A stretch of 64,000 nucleotides of DNA from Ureibacillus yapensis (GTDB taxonomy: Bacteria; Bacillota; Bacilli; Bacillales_A; Planococcaceae): assembly GCF_003515775.1 (NCBI RefSeq), contig NZ_QWEI01000003.1, forward strand, positions 62,001 to 126,000, in the 5' to 3' direction. Shown here one piece after another: positions 36,594-45,902 of this stretch. Numbering within the stretch: the stretch's first letter is position 1; each line of letters opens with the position of its first letter. The position numbers and the translations under genes were made by a program. The notes beneath the pieces were generated by a model. It ran no database searches. It saw nothing but the letters and a program-made list of their open reading frames with translations, and was not told where the DNA came from.

Positions 36594-38156
36594 TTAGCCC
36601 AGATTTTTATCACTGCCATTCAATCCCTTAATTCCAACCTTTTTTGTTATAATTAGGAATAAAACAAGTAAATAATAAATAATGACTGTTGAGATTAAAC
36701 TATAATAAAGGATTGAAATAGAAGTTGGAGCCCACACTCTTATAAACCCCCAATTTAATCCGCCCAGCAAGATTTTTGGCGCTGTCAGTATAAACGTGAT
36801 TATAGTAGCTACAGACAATGAATGGAGGACGATTAGAACTATTTTTTTCCTCTTTAACTTTGTCCTAATTCTTTGTTTTCTTGCAAATTTCCATAAGATT
36901 CTTAGCAATAAAATGCTGAGAATTAAACCTAAAGAATTCACAATTGAACATATAGTTGTTACGATTCTATCTAAATTTTGATAGCTATCGGAGTGAATAA
37001 TGTTCACAGAATTCCCATCCCACAGATTCATTACGCCTTGTCCTATTGCTGTTGTATAGGTTGAATTCATATTGGAGAGAACGGCTACCCCCAATTGTTT
37101 GTCAGGCTGCATGATGAAATAAGATGAAAACGTTGGATTCTCCCCTGCATGGAGTATATATTGTTTATTTCCTTTTTCCATAATAGACCAACCACCTGCA
37201 TAATAGGTATCTTGATCAAAAGGTTCTACGGATTGATCGGGGATGTGCGAATCTTTAATAGTTTGATTGCTTATTGTATCACTTTGTAAAGTACCTAATT
37301 GAAGGTTCAGCCATTTGGCAATATCATTTGTATTGCTCACCAAATAAGCGGCAGGTGTATTTCCACTATAAGTAGGTGGGGTATATTCTTGCGCTCTCTT
37401 GAACCCTATTTTATAGCCCTTTGCCAACTTTTCGGATGTAACTTGGTGTAAGCCCACAAACGAATCTTTCATACCGGTTTCTTCCAACAAATGTTGTTTG
37501 ATATACAGATCATATGGCTGCTTTGATATATTCTCGATAACGAGTCCTAAAACATCATAATTGATTGTGGCATATTCGAATGAGCTGCCTGGCTGTCGAT
37601 TCAATGATTGTTCGAGCAAAGTTTTTACCGTTAATTCAAGTGCATTGTCTGCATCACTTTCTGGGATCTGTACAATAGAGTTCGAGGGAATCCCACTGGT
37701 ATGATGAAGCAATTGGTTGATGGTAATTTCCTGCGGTTCTCCATTATATTTCAACTCTAGCCAGGGAATATATTTTCGAACATCGTCAGTTCGTTTTAAC
37801 AAACCTTCCTTTTCTAGCTGAAAGATAGCTAGACCTGTAAATGCTTTCGATGTGGAGGCCAGTTCAAATAAGGTATTTGAAGTAACCGGGGTTTTCTCTT
37901 TCACATCGGCATATCCAAACCCATTTTGATAAACCGTTTTCCCTTTTTTCACAATAACTAAGGAGATTCCTGGAATTTTACTGATCTCCCTTTGTTCCTC
38001 GACAAAAACTTCAATATTTTGGATTTTATCAACTTTATCTGCGTGTGCTGGTTGAATCAAAGCATGTAATGACAATATTATTGCAACCAAAAAGAAAACC
38101 ATTCTCAATTTTTTGTCCCATCCTTCTCCCACTTGTTTAGTTAGATATTTCCACAA
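36594..38156 (-). CDS. Membrane-anchored serine hydrolase (class C beta-lactamase/PBP4* fold)
   Basis: Up to 520 residues; the first start at 38156 is TTG without a strong site, and TTG 38108 or ATG 38102, after AAGGATG, are alternatives just before the signal segment (MVFFLVAIILSLHALIQPAHA). The catalytic domain has S-T-S-K as the SxxK motif near residue 100, a Tyr in FEYATINY where the usual Y-x-N reads Y-A-T, and HAG in place of KTG. Three or four membrane helices follow from about residue 400. Such proteins are D-Ala peptidases or esterases outside the membrane. Substrate unknown. Confidence 0.8.
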   Translation of the reverse strand: MWKYLTKQVGEGWDKKLRMVFFLVAIILSLHALIQPAHADKVDKIQNIEVFVEEQREISKIPGISLVIVKKGKTVYQNGFGYADVKEKTPVTSNTLFELASTSKAFTGLAIFQLEKEGLLKRTDDVRKYIPWLELKYNGEPQEITINQLLHHTSGIPSNSIVQIPESDADNALELTVKTLLEQSLNRQPGSSFEYATINYDVLGLVIENISKQPYDLYIKQHLLEETGMKDSFVGLHQVTSEKLAKGYKIGFKRAQEYTPPTYSGNTPAAYLVSNTNDIAKWLNLQLGTLQSDTISNQTIKDSHIPDQSVEPFDQDTYYAGGWSIMEKGNKQYILHAGENPTFSSYFIMQPDKQLGVAVLSNMNSTYTTAIGQGVMNLWDGNSVNIIHSDSYQNLDRIVTTICSIVNSLGLILSILLLRILWKFARKQRIRTKLKRKKIVLIVLHSLSVATIITFILTAPKILLGGLNWGFIRVWAPTSISILYYSLISTVIIYYLLVLFLIITKKVGIKGLNGSDKNLG

Positions 38157-38493
38157 CTAATATATATTAACATAATTAACTTTTCTAAAAATTTATTTCA
38201 TGTAAAAATTAAGTATAATACCTAAACATGTTATTAAAGCATAAGTGATAGAATCATTCTTCATTAAATATTGAATATAAAAAAAGCGCGATTTATATTC
38301 TAGAAATGCGCTCGTTAATACATATTATTTAATCAATCGATTGTTTCATTTGGATTTTGTCCACTCAATTCACCTATTCAAAATCCTTTAAAGCACGGGT
38401 GGAAGCTCCTCTTTGAACTTAAGAAATTCCTTCGTCAACTCTTTCGGCGAATACAACATGTATATCTACGAAGGTTTAGAGGTATGACTCACT
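38157..38493. other. Intergenic region between serine hydrolase and mgtC
   Basis: No ORF with a ribosome site. It holds the mgtC terminator at 38278-38312 and presumably the serine hydrolase promoter. Confidence 0.45.
38278..38312 (-). terminator. Intrinsic terminator of the mgtC gene
   Basis: Minus strand: AGCGCATTT, loop, AAATCGCGCT with one bulge, then a run of T. It lies about 180 bases after the mgtC stop. Confidence 0.5.
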
Positions 38494-38961
38494 TTAATCA
38501 TCATCGTCGTCATCATTTTGATAAGGGCGACTTAGTCCGAGTTTCTTAAGCATCTTCGGTAAATTAAGAGCTATTAACATTAATAAGAAAGTAACAATTG
38601 CAATATCGTATAAGCCATAACCAATGATTAATCCTAAACCTGCTGTTACCCACACATTGGCAGCTGTTGTCAATCCGCGTTTAACATTATTTTTATCCAT
38701 CCAAATTAAACCAGCTCCAATAAAACCTATTCCACTAACCACTTGTGCAGCTAAACGCATTGGGTCTCTATATTGACCTTCACTAAATCCTGATAAGACC
38801 ATTATAGCCGCGGATCCTAAAGAAACTAACGCATGTGTTCGAACACCTGCATCCTTATTTTTTCTAGCTCTTTCTAAACCGATTAAAGCACCTATGAATA
38901 ATGCAGTAACCAATCTTACATAAAGCTCCCAATGTTGTTCGAATGTTGATAATAGCACCAT
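38494..38961 (-). CDS. MgtC/SapB family membrane protein
   Basis: 155 residues, ATG after GAAGAGGAGAATGAATT. Four membrane helices with the family signature LIGLERARKNKDAGVRTHALVSLGSAA and GIGFIGAGLIW. MgtC proteins are linked to growth at low Mg2+ and control of ATP synthase in other bacteria. The last seven residues are Asn followed by six Asp, an acidic tail coded by GAT/GAC repeats. Single-gene unit. Confidence 0.85.
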   Translation of the reverse strand: MVLLSTFEQHWELYVRLVTALFIGALIGLERARKNKDAGVRTHALVSLGSAAIMVLSGFSEGQYRDPMRLAAQVVSGIGFIGAGLIWMDKNNVKRGLTTAANVWVTAGLGLIIGYGLYDIAIVTFLLMLIALNLPKMLKKLGLSRPYQNDDDDDD

Positions 38962-39209
38962 AATTCATTCTCCTCTTCGAAAATTGTTAAGGGATTAACT
39001 TGATTTCCATTTAACTATTGTATATTTATCAAGCCCTAGATTACGTTAAAAAAGTATAGCTAGTGAAAACCCAGCTATACAAGATACAGCATAAAATATA
39101 TCTATTGCATATTTCCAATTATATAGCGCTTCTATAGGACCTCCAACAATCCACTTTACTTTTAGCTCTTTGCGTGGGATTCTAAATCAGAATGTTGGTA
39201 TTAAAATAA

Positions 39210-39236
39210 AAAAAAAGCGTCAAATGACACTTTTTT
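39210..39236 (-). terminator. Intrinsic terminator of the amino-acid ABC operon
   Basis: Minus strand: AAAAAGTGTCA pairs with TGACGCTTTTT (one U-G pair), followed by more T; the left arm begins at the stop codon of the ATPase gene. Confidence 0.6.
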
Positions 39237-39963
39237 ATAGTACCTTGCTCAAGAATGATTTTGTTCGTTCGTTTTGTGGTGCGTCAAACAACTCTTTCGG
39301 TTTGTTTTCCTCTACAATGTAGCCGCCGTCCATAAAAATTACGCGATCGGCCACTTCTCTGGCAAAGCCCATTTCGTGTGTGACCACAATCATGGTCATG
39401 CCTTCTTGCGCTAATTTTTTCATGACGTTCAATACTTCCCCAACCATTTCAGGGTCCAACGCGGAAGTGGGTTCATCAAAGAGCATAATTTTTGGCTCCA
39501 TCGCAAGCGCTCTGGCAATAGCGACACGCTGTTGCTGTCCGCCCGACAATTCGCCTGGATAATTGTTTGCCTTTTCTTTCAAACCGACTTTCTCGAGCAA
39601 CTCCAATGCCCTTTTATCCGCTTCTTCTTTTGCCACCCCTTTTAACTTGATCGGGGCCAGGTTGACATTTTGCAAGACCGTTTTATGCGGGAAGAGATTG
39701 AACTGCTGAAAAACCATCCCGACTTCCTGTCTTACCCTGTTGATATCTATCTTATGATCCGTGACGTTATGCCCGTTTAGGATTACCTCGCCACTGGTGA
39801 TTTCCTCCAGTCGATTCAAGCATCGAAGAAACGTACTCTTACCGCTTCCGGAAGGTCCAATGACACATACCACTTCTCTTTCTGCTATTTCTGTTGAGAT
39901 ATCCTTTAATACCTGATTTTCTCCAAATGACTTTTTCAAATGCTTCACCGATATTATGCTCAT
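39235..39963 (-). CDS. Polar amino-acid ABC transporter ATPase (GlnQ type)
   Basis: 242 residues. Walker A GPSGSGKS (about 32-39), signature [20 protein letters not shown], Walker [17 protein letters not shown], as in the PAAT family. ATG at 39963 overlaps the permease stop (ATGA type), so the two are coupled. It powers import of a polar amino acid with the permease and binding protein encoded upstream. Confidence 0.92.
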   Translation of the reverse strand: MSIISVKHLKKSFGENQVLKDISTEIAEREVVCVIGPSGSGKSTFLRCLNRLEEITSGEVILNGHNVTDHKIDINRVRQEVGMVFQQFNLFPHKTVLQNVNLAPIKLKGVAKEEADKRALELLEKVGLKEKANNYPGELSGGQQQRVAIARALAMEPKIMLFDEPTSALDPEMVGEVLNVMKKLAQEGMTMIVVTHEMGFAREVADRVIFMDGGYIVEENKPKELFDAPQNERTKSFLSKVL

Positions 39964-40604
39964 CTGATTACCATCCTTTTTTCTAGATAATTTGAAATGA
40001 TTGTTAGAAGGTAAATGATTATAAAATACATAATCCCAACAGTCGTCCAGATAGCAAAGGATTCAAACGTTGCAGAAGCTTGAACCTCTCCTCTTTGCGT
40101 CAAATCCGCAATTCCGATAACCGAAAGAAGGGAAGTATCTTTTAGCGTAATGATCGCTTGGTTTGTAAAAGTCGGCAACATTCTTCTTAATGCCTGAGGC
40201 AGAATAATATAACGCATGGTTTGCGTGCCAGAAAACCCAAGGGAACGAGACGCCTCTGTTTGTCCCTTATTGATGGACTGTATTCCCGCACGAATATTTT
40301 CCGACAGATACGCCCCTGCATTGACTGAGACAGTCAAAATGCCGGCTGTAACATTATCAAGCGAGATAAACGAAAGTGAATTCAATCCAAAATAAATAAA
40401 GAAGATTTGAACCAGTAAAGGCGTCCCGCGGATAATATCCACATACACTTTTGCAATCCATTGCAACGGTTTTATAGGCGCCAAACGTAGCATCGCAACG
40501 ACAAGTCCGATAATAAAACCGAAGAAAATTGCAATTACGAAAATATATAATGTCATTTTAAGCCCTTCAAGCAAATAGGGCATTGCATTCATCGCTGCTT
40601 CCAA
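39960..40604 (-). CDS. Polar amino-acid ABC transporter permease
   Basis: 214 residues from the TTG at 40604, chosen for the AGGAG eight bases upstream; the open frame runs back to 40640 inside the intergenic hairpin. HisMQ-type permease with five predicted helices, [19 protein letters not shown] and [25 protein letters not shown] as the EAA loop. A single permease, so it probably acts as a homodimer. Confidence 0.9.
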   Translation of the reverse strand: MEAAMNAMPYLLEGLKMTLYIFVIAIFFGFIIGLVVAMLRLAPIKPLQWIAKVYVDIIRGTPLLVQIFFIYFGLNSLSFISLDNVTAGILTVSVNAGAYLSENIRAGIQSINKGQTEASRSLGFSGTQTMRYIILPQALRRMLPTFTNQAIITLKDTSLLSVIGIADLTQRGEVQASATFESFAIWTTVGIMYFIIIYLLTIISNYLEKRMVIR

Positions 40605-40632
40605 AGATGTCACTCCTTTTAATAGAAAACAA

Positions 40633-40650
40633 GCACGCATTTAAGCGTGC
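40633..40650 (-). promoter_or_regulatory. Intra-operon hairpin between binding-protein and permease genes
   Basis: GCACGC (40633-40638) and GCGTGC (40645-40650) form a GC-rich stem directly after the binding-protein stop, followed on the minus strand by TTGTTTTC. A partial terminator or 3' stabiliser, which would keep the binding protein in excess. Confidence 0.55.
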
Positions 40651-40658
40651 AGGTTTAC

Positions 40659-41441
40659 TTATTCTGCCAAGTAAGTATCCAGAATCTCCTGGTATTCTCC
40701 GCTCTCTTTCAAATTTTCCAATCCCTTGTTGATTTTTTCCAACAATTCTTGTTCTTCGCCTTTTAATACGCCGATTCCATATTGGTCCTCATTTAATCGT
40801 TCGCCTACTACTTTTAACCCTAGATCTTGTTGAGCAATAGCGTAAGAAATGACAGGATAATCTTCAAACAATGCGTCTGCATTTCCGTTTTTAACTTCCA
40901 GGAACATGGAAGGGCTGTCATCAAACAATACGGTTTCAAACCCGACTTCTTTTTCAATGGATTGCGCATAGTTCGCACCGCTTGTCCCTTTTTTCACTGC
41001 CACTTTCTTCCCTTTTAAATCTTCCGGCTTCACAACATCATTGTTTTTTTCGTTGACAACCAGCGTGATACCGGCATCAAAATAAGGATCCGAGAAATCA
41101 ACCACTTTTTTGCGGTCCTCCGTTATACTCATCCCACCCATGGCAATATCCAGTTGGTTTGCCTGAAGAGCCGGAATGATCCCTTTGAAATCCATTGCTT
41201 CCAATTTGACTTCAAACCCTTGATCTTCTGCAATAGCATTTATTAAATCAACATCAATCCCTACATACTTGTTATCTTTTTCGTATTCAAATGGAGGGTA
41301 CGTTGTATCAATACCAACCTTGTAAACTTCTTTATTATCATTTCCAGCATCATTTGCGTTTTCTTTATCTTCTCCGGCACTGCACGCCCCAAGGATTAGT
41401 GTTGGAACTAATATTAAACTTGCTAAAATACTTTTTTTCAT
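40659..41441 (-). CDS. Polar amino-acid ABC transporter binding lipoprotein
   Basis: 260 residues, ATG after TTTTAGGAGGAAAGTT. Lipoprotein signal with LGAC lipobox (Cys about 20), then a family 3 binding-protein body: VGIDTTYPPFEYEKDNKYVGIDVDLINAIA, MAMGGMSITEDRKK-type segment, FSDPYFDAGITLVV. Specificity is not readable with certainty; glutamine, arginine or cystine-type ligands are all possible. First gene of the operon. Confidence 0.92.
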   Translation of the reverse strand: MKKSILASLILVPTLILGACSAGEDKENANDAGNDNKEVYKVGIDTTYPPFEYEKDNKYVGIDVDLINAIAEDQGFEVKLEAMDFKGIIPALQANQLDIAMGGMSITEDRKKVVDFSDPYFDAGITLVVNEKNNDVVKPEDLKGKKVAVKKGTSGANYAQSIEKEVGFETVLFDDSPSMFLEVKNGNADALFEDYPVISYAIAQQDLGLKVVGERLNEDQYGIGVLKGEEQELLEKINKGLENLKESGEYQEILDTYLAE

Positions 41442-41485
41442 AACTTTCCTCCTAAAATATTAGTTATTTTGCGATATTTTTCATT

Positions 41486-41513
41486 TTATAGGAAGATATA
41501 TATCAATTTCAAG
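41486..41513 (-). promoter_or_regulatory. Promoter of the amino-acid ABC operon
   Basis: Minus strand: TTGAAA (41513-41508), 16 bases, TATAAA (41491-41486), 45 bases upstream of the start codon. Confidence 0.5.
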
Positions 41514-42041
41514 AGTTTTTAGAAAAAAAAGAATCTTATTGACAATTCCCTATTTATTAAGATAAACTATTCGAATTTTTGGCGCCTTTCTTCTATAATC
41601 GATACACGCTTTATCGGTTTCTTGATAACTATATTTTTCTTAATTACGTTATACTAACGTAATATTCTTTCTTTGAAATTCATATCCCTTCAATAATAAA
41701 AAAACACTCAAACTTTATTACACAGGTTCATCGAAAAGAGCTTTAATTCTTTCTTGTTAGGGTTCTTTAGGGTAGTGAGATTCCAAAAAGCATGAGTCCT
41801 GGAAATTATCCCCTTATTTTAAATTTAATAAAATATGAATGACCGCAATTCTACTCAATAGCCGCGCCTTTCTTAATTTATTTTTACCAATGCACCTGCT
41901 TTAACTTATATTTACAAGTAAATTTTTAATAATCATTTTTAACACTAAATTTTAGATCAAGGGCTTTTAAGTAAGTTTTCCTTCCCCATACTATTACCGA
42001 CCACTTAAAGTTAGATTCATAACTAAATTAGTCAAAACAAA
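41514..42041. other. Gene-free stretch with a 19-bp palindrome
   Basis: No supported ORF. At 41644-41662 TTACGTTA, three bases (TAC), TAACGTAA forms a perfect 8-bp inverted repeat resembling a dimeric repressor site, but no regulator gene is adjacent. Nothing else is recognised. Confidence 0.45.
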
Positions 42042-42079
42042 CACCCCAAAAGCCAGATTACACTCTGGCTTTTGGGGTG
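42042..42079. terminator. 16-bp perfect hairpin terminator
   Basis: CACCCCAAAAGCCAGA (42042-42057) and exact complement (42064-42079), 6-base loop. On the minus strand it is followed by TTTGTTTTG. Terminates the amidinohydrolase gene. Confidence 0.7.
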
Positions 42080-42111
42080 CAAAACAATACTTAACATTAT
42101 TAGACTTACTC

Positions 42112-42966
42112 CTAATGCCGCACAATAGGCATTGAACAACATCGGAATGACCCGCCTGATTTAATAATTTCAGAAAAGTCAACCTCGATTACTTGATAGC
42201 CATTCTCTCTTAGCTGATTATTAACCTCTCGATTAATTGGCAAACTAATCACACGATTTTGACCGATAGACAATACATTTGTACCCATTGAGAATTGCTC
42301 GCTTTCGTTCACTTCGATTAAATGATACATACTCGATAAACGTTCCACAGTATCAGGATTGAACGCGTCAGGATAAATTAACGCATCTTGTGGGGAAAGA
42401 ATGTTGAATACACAGTCGAGATGCAAATATTTTGGGTTAAAACGTATAGGTATTATTTCAAAATCAGGCAATTCCTTTTTCAAAGCCAGAATAGCGTCTT
42501 TACAGGTACGATGGCTAATGCCGATAAATACACGGTGGCCATCTACAATTACATCGCCGCCTTCTATGGAGTCCTTTGAAAATTTCTTATACGAGATGTT
42601 ATGTTCATTCACCCATTGAGCCAATACTTCATCTTCGCCTTGGCGAATCGGATTCGCCATTTCGGAAATAAACAATTGATGGCCCAAAGTAAAGCCTATA
42701 TCTCTAGTAAAGACTTGTTCGGGCAGGCTCTTGCTTGGTTGAAGCTTGATTACTTCTACACCTGCATCCCGTAAAGTTTGTTCAAATTCCTTATGCTGCG
42801 AAATTGCTAGTGATCGATCAATATTATCATTTATATATGCTTTTTGAACATCATTAATTATTTCTTGGATTTCCATATATCGAGGTTCGCATAAGACGAC
42901 TTTTTGAAGTGTTCCATATTCACTTTGACAATTTACTCTAGTATGTTCTTCCGCTATATTCATCAT
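42112..42966 (-). CDS. DDAH-like amidinohydrolase (arginine deiminase superfamily)
   Basis: 284 residues from the ATG at 42966, with GGAGG seven bases upstream. Pentein fold guanidine-modifying enzyme: VVLCEPRYM start, FTRDIGFTLG, SIEGGDVIVDG, catalytic His in YLHLDCVFN and catalytic Cys in GGSFRCCSMPIVRH at the very end. These enzymes hydrolyse methylarginine or related guanidines to citrulline-type products or, in relatives, transfer amidino groups. It is divergent from a YqcI/YcgG heme N-oxygenase gene that starts 155 bases away. Confidence 0.85.
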   Translation of the reverse strand: MMNIAEEHTRVNCQSEYGTLQKVVLCEPRYMEIQEIINDVQKAYINDNIDRSLAISQHKEFEQTLRDAGVEVIKLQPSKSLPEQVFTRDIGFTLGHQLFISEMANPIRQGEDEVLAQWVNEHNISYKKFSKDSIEGGDVIVDGHRVFIGISHRTCKDAILALKKELPDFEIIPIRFNPKYLHLDCVFNILSPQDALIYPDAFNPDTVERLSSMYHLIEVNESEQFSMGTNVLSIGQNRVISLPINREVNNQLRENGYQVIEVDFSEIIKSGGSFRCCSMPIVRH

Positions 42967-43120
42967 AGTATATCCTCCAGTTGCCTTCATTCCTAGTTTC
43001 TATTCCCTTGATATTTCATTTTATAACCTATATGTGTAATGAAATTTTTATTTAATCACTGTTTCAGGAAATTCAGGAAGGGGTAAAAACAGGGTAAGTA
43101 TGTATAGTGGAGGATATTGC

Positions 43121-43855
43121 ATGAGTATAAAGAAACGAGCTTTATTAACTAAAGATGATTTCGAAACTAGAACAGACTTGCCGGGTTGGCTCTATAAAGA
43201 ATATGAAACTTTTCATAACACCGTAACGAATAAAACTTTTCCATGCTTCTTTGGAATGAGTGCCCAACTAAAAGGCGAACTTCGATATGCTTATATTAGT
43301 CAAGACGATTGGAGTAATCTACCGCTTGCAGTAAAAGACTTTTTGGATTTATTTAAATTGCCGGACTACAAGAGGCACGGCCTTTTTGTATTTGTCGAGC
43401 CCTTTGAGCAAGAGGGTACAATAGATGATTACCGAAAGCAGTTTTGGGAGATTCTCCAATATTTACATGAAGTAGATGAAGTTGAATGGCCGGATGACTG
43501 TTCTCTCGACCCTGACCACTATTTGTGGGATTTCCGATTTTATGGAGAGCCAATCTTCGTATTCGGCAATGCTCCTGCATATAAGAAAAGAAAGACACGA
43601 CACCTAGGCAATGCTATGGTTCTTGGTTTCCAGCCTCGGAAGATTTTTAATGGATTGGAAGGAACCGAAAAAGGCGGTATTATGTCACGTGAAAAAGTTC
43701 GAAAGCGTGTAGAAGTTTGGGATCAGTTGCCTAAGCATCCAGATATCGGCCACTTTGGCGATCCCACGCATAATGAATGGAAGCAATTCTTTATTGGTGA
43801 TGACATTGAGCCAATTCGCGGCAAATGTCCATTCACTCATAAATCACTAGTTTAA
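43121..43855 (+). CDS. YqcI/YcgG family protein (GntA-type heme N-oxygenase)
   Basis: 244 residues from the ATG at 43121, with GTGGAGGATATTGC upstream; the frame starts earlier at 43100. Full-length YqcI/YcgG protein: FPCFFGMSAQLKGELRYAYI, HYLWDFRFYGEPIFVFGNAPAY, LGNAMVLGFQPRKIFNGLEG and the terminal GKCPFTHKSLV. Members such as GntA are heme-dependent and N-hydroxylate a guanidino group during guanitoxin synthesis; Bacillus members are uncharacterised. The neighbouring amidinohydrolase also acts on guanidines, so the two may share a pathway. Confidence 0.85.
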   Translation: MSIKKRALLTKDDFETRTDLPGWLYKEYETFHNTVTNKTFPCFFGMSAQLKGELRYAYISQDDWSNLPLAVKDFLDLFKLPDYKRHGLFVFVEPFEQEGTIDDYRKQFWEILQYLHEVDEVEWPDDCSLDPDHYLWDFRFYGEPIFVFGNAPAYKKRKTRHLGNAMVLGFQPRKIFNGLEGTEKGGIMSREKVRKRVEVWDQLPKHPDIGHFGDPTHNEWKQFFIGDDIEPIRGKCPFTHKSLV

Positions 43856-43908
43856 TATGAATATTTTTCATAGCCAATTTTTTTAGAATAAAAGAGAGTG
43901 TAAAATCT

Positions 43909-43936
43909 GCTTCTTGATATTAATTTATCAAGAAGC
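43909..43936 (+). terminator. 11-bp hairpin after the YqcI/YcgG gene
   Basis: GCTTCTTGATA and exact complement around TTAATT, 54 bases past the stop. No strong T-run; probable terminator. Confidence 0.45.
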
Positions 43937-44025
43937 TAAAATCCTACTAAGCCATGAGATTATCATGGTTATTTTATCGTTAAAACCGTCAACTTAATCT
44001 TTCCTGCAATTATGGAGTGTATAGT

Positions 44026-44059
44026 AAAAACGACAAAGCCAGTATCCTGCTTTGTCGTT
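44026..44059 (-). terminator. Intrinsic terminator of the metallophosphatase gene
   Basis: ACGACAAAGC (44031-44040) and GCTTTGTCGT (44050-44059) with a 9-base loop; T-run on the minus strand. Confidence 0.65.
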
Positions 44060-44069
44060 ATAAAAAAAT

Positions 44070-45080
44070 TTACTGCATACTCATATCCAGACGATATTCG
44101 TCAATAATAGCTTGTACTTCAGGATCTGCCTGAACATTTGTTACATCATACAGGAACCCGTTTGACTCTACTAACTCCATTTTCCCCTCAATAACTTCAA
44201 AGTTCAAATCCAGGCGGCCTAAATAATGTTCTTGTTCTCCACCTGCTTGCGTAATTGGAACCCATACTTCCCCGTTGTATTCGTATTCCGGTGTTTTGAT
44301 GACCTTGTGTGTATCTGCACCGATTACTGCGGAAACTCCAGGAACCTGGGCCAACTTGTGATCTTCCTCATTTCCAGCATGTGAAAGGACAACATTAATA
44401 TCAGACTTTTCACTTACCTCAGGAAGCAAAGTATTCAATACTTCAAGCGGTTCAATAAAATCAAAATCCAACACGTCATTCCAACCGCGAATTTCCGGCT
44501 TCATTGAAGTAAGCCCGATCACGCCGACTTGTACGCCATCAAAAGTAAACCCTTTCCAAGGCTTGACGTTCTGAATATACTTTCCTGTTACTCTGTCAAC
44601 GACATTACCAGTGAGTATTTGGAAATTGACGTTACGGTGGTAATCTTTTAATTGTTCATAACGGCTATCCGGTGTGCCCTCTCCAGCAGGATATACGCGG
44701 AAGTCGTTGTTTCCAAGGACCATGGCGTCATAATCTAAAGCTTTCAAAAGTGACGTTTCCAATTCCCCTTGGCCCTCCTGGAATTCCCCGCGCAGGAAGA
44801 CATCTCCGCCATCCACCAGGAGCACATTTTCTTCTTCATTACGTACTTGTTCAATAATCGTTGCATACTTTGCAATGGAATTATGATGAATGGTCCCATC
44901 TTCACGCTTGAGAATATCATCCAAGTGGCCATGAAGATCATTCGTCTGGAGAATGGTAAGTTCAAACGTCTCTCCTTCTTTCAGTTTCTCGGCATCTGCC
45001 GTACCAGGCGTGGCAATAAACGCAGCAGCCATCCCTATTGAAAAGCATCCCGTCAATAAATTCCTTCTTAATTTCTTCAC
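44070..45080 (-). CDS. Secreted metallophosphatase / 5'-nucleotidase-like, N-terminal domain only
   Basis: 336 residues from the GTG at 45080 (GGAGG eight bases upstream). Signal peptide KKLRRNLLTGCF to ATPGTADA. Calcineurin-like metal site: D and H in LQTNDLHGHLDD, D in VDGGDVFL, N and D in LGNNDFR, H in VLSHAGNEEDH, H in GADTHKV. UshA/YfkN enzymes have a further C-terminal substrate domain; here the protein ends at about 336 residues, so it is the catalytic domain alone. Probably exported and active on a phosphoester; substrate unknown. Confidence 0.8.
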   Translation of the reverse strand: MKKLRRNLLTGCFSIGMAAAFIATPGTADAEKLKEGETFELTILQTNDLHGHLDDILKREDGTIHHNSIAKYATIIEQVRNEEENVLLVDGGDVFLRGEFQEGQGELETSLLKALDYDAMVLGNNDFRVYPAGEGTPDSRYEQLKDYHRNVNFQILTGNVVDRVTGKYIQNVKPWKGFTFDGVQVGVIGLTSMKPEIRGWNDVLDFDFIEPLEVLNTLLPEVSEKSDINVVLSHAGNEEDHKLAQVPGVSAVIGADTHKVIKTPEYEYNGEVWVPITQAGGEQEHYLGRLDLNFEVIEGKMELVESNGFLYDVTNVQADPEVQAIIDEYRLDMSMQ

Positions 45081-45381
45081 ACCATTTCCTCCAATCAATT
45101 TGCCAGTATAAAAGAACTCTACTAAATTGTAAGGCTGGAATGTAAAGTTATAATGAATATTTGATTAATTTCACGAAAAAATGGCGTTTCTGAGAGATTT
45201 TACTTAAAAAATGACTAACCTGTTTTATCTTTCGTTAAATTCAACTGTAAAATGAGAAACCGTCAAACAGCAGCACCCCATTTTCAGTCATCGGTATTGT
45301 GACATACTCTCCGATTGAACTTTTGAGCCCAGAATTTTAATTCACTTTCACATACATTATCCTTAGAAAGGAGTGAATAGA

Positions 45382-45807
45382 TTGCAGAATCCTTTAAGTT
45401 ATTTCCCTGCAGAGAGCAAACTGGTTGCAGACATTGAAAAAGCGATTAACGGGGAATATCGTGCAATTCACTGCTATAAGCAATTGGCGAATCAAACCAA
45501 CAACAAAGAAATGAAAGATCGAATTCTTGAAATCAGAAAAGATGAAATGCGGCATATCAAAATGTTTTCCTACATTTATACATCGTTAACAGGTATGCCT
45601 CCCCAACCGCGCATTACGGAACCTTGTCCTTCAGATTTACGTAGTGGACTGCTTGCCTCTTTCAAGGACGAACAAGAAACCGTTGATTTTTATCATAGAA
45701 TAGCAAGAGAATCTAATATCCCGATGATCAATCAAGCTTTTACACAAGCTGCTGCAGACGAACAAAATCATGCAGTTTGGTTTTTATACTTTATGACTCA
45801 TCAATGA
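45382..45807 (+). CDS. Ferritin-like domain protein
   Basis: About 141 residues from a TTG at 45382 with AAGGAG eight bases upstream; GTG 45373 overlaps that site. Four-helix ferritin-like protein with the di-iron ligands in order: E in NGEYRAIHCY, DEMRHIK, E in DEQETVDFYH and DEQNHAVWF. Similar proteins in Bacillales are small cytosolic or spore-associated ferritin-like proteins of unknown role. Single gene with its own terminator. Confidence 0.8.
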   Translation: MQNPLSYFPAESKLVADIEKAINGEYRAIHCYKQLANQTNNKEMKDRILEIRKDEMRHIKMFSYIYTSLTGMPPQPRITEPCPSDLRSGLLASFKDEQETVDFYHRIARESNIPMINQAFTQAAADEQNHAVWFLYFMTHQ

Positions 45808-45814
45808 GTGTTTA

Positions 45815-45837
45815 CCGACAAAAATGTCGGCTTTTTT
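45815..45837 (+). terminator. Intrinsic terminator of the ferritin-like gene
   Basis: CCGACA-AAAA-TGTCGG followed by CTTTTTT, eight bases past the stop. Confidence 0.75.
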
Positions 45838-45902
45838 GAATTTAGCCAAAATTAATCTCACGACCAAAAATGAACTCGATTGATGCCTTGTAACTTTCTT
45901 AA

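Noticed and set aside
41700-41800. Possible T-box or tRNA-like leader
   Set aside because: The segment lacks the T-box anti-terminator core and a cloverleaf; it is also far upstream of and unlinked to the nearest start.
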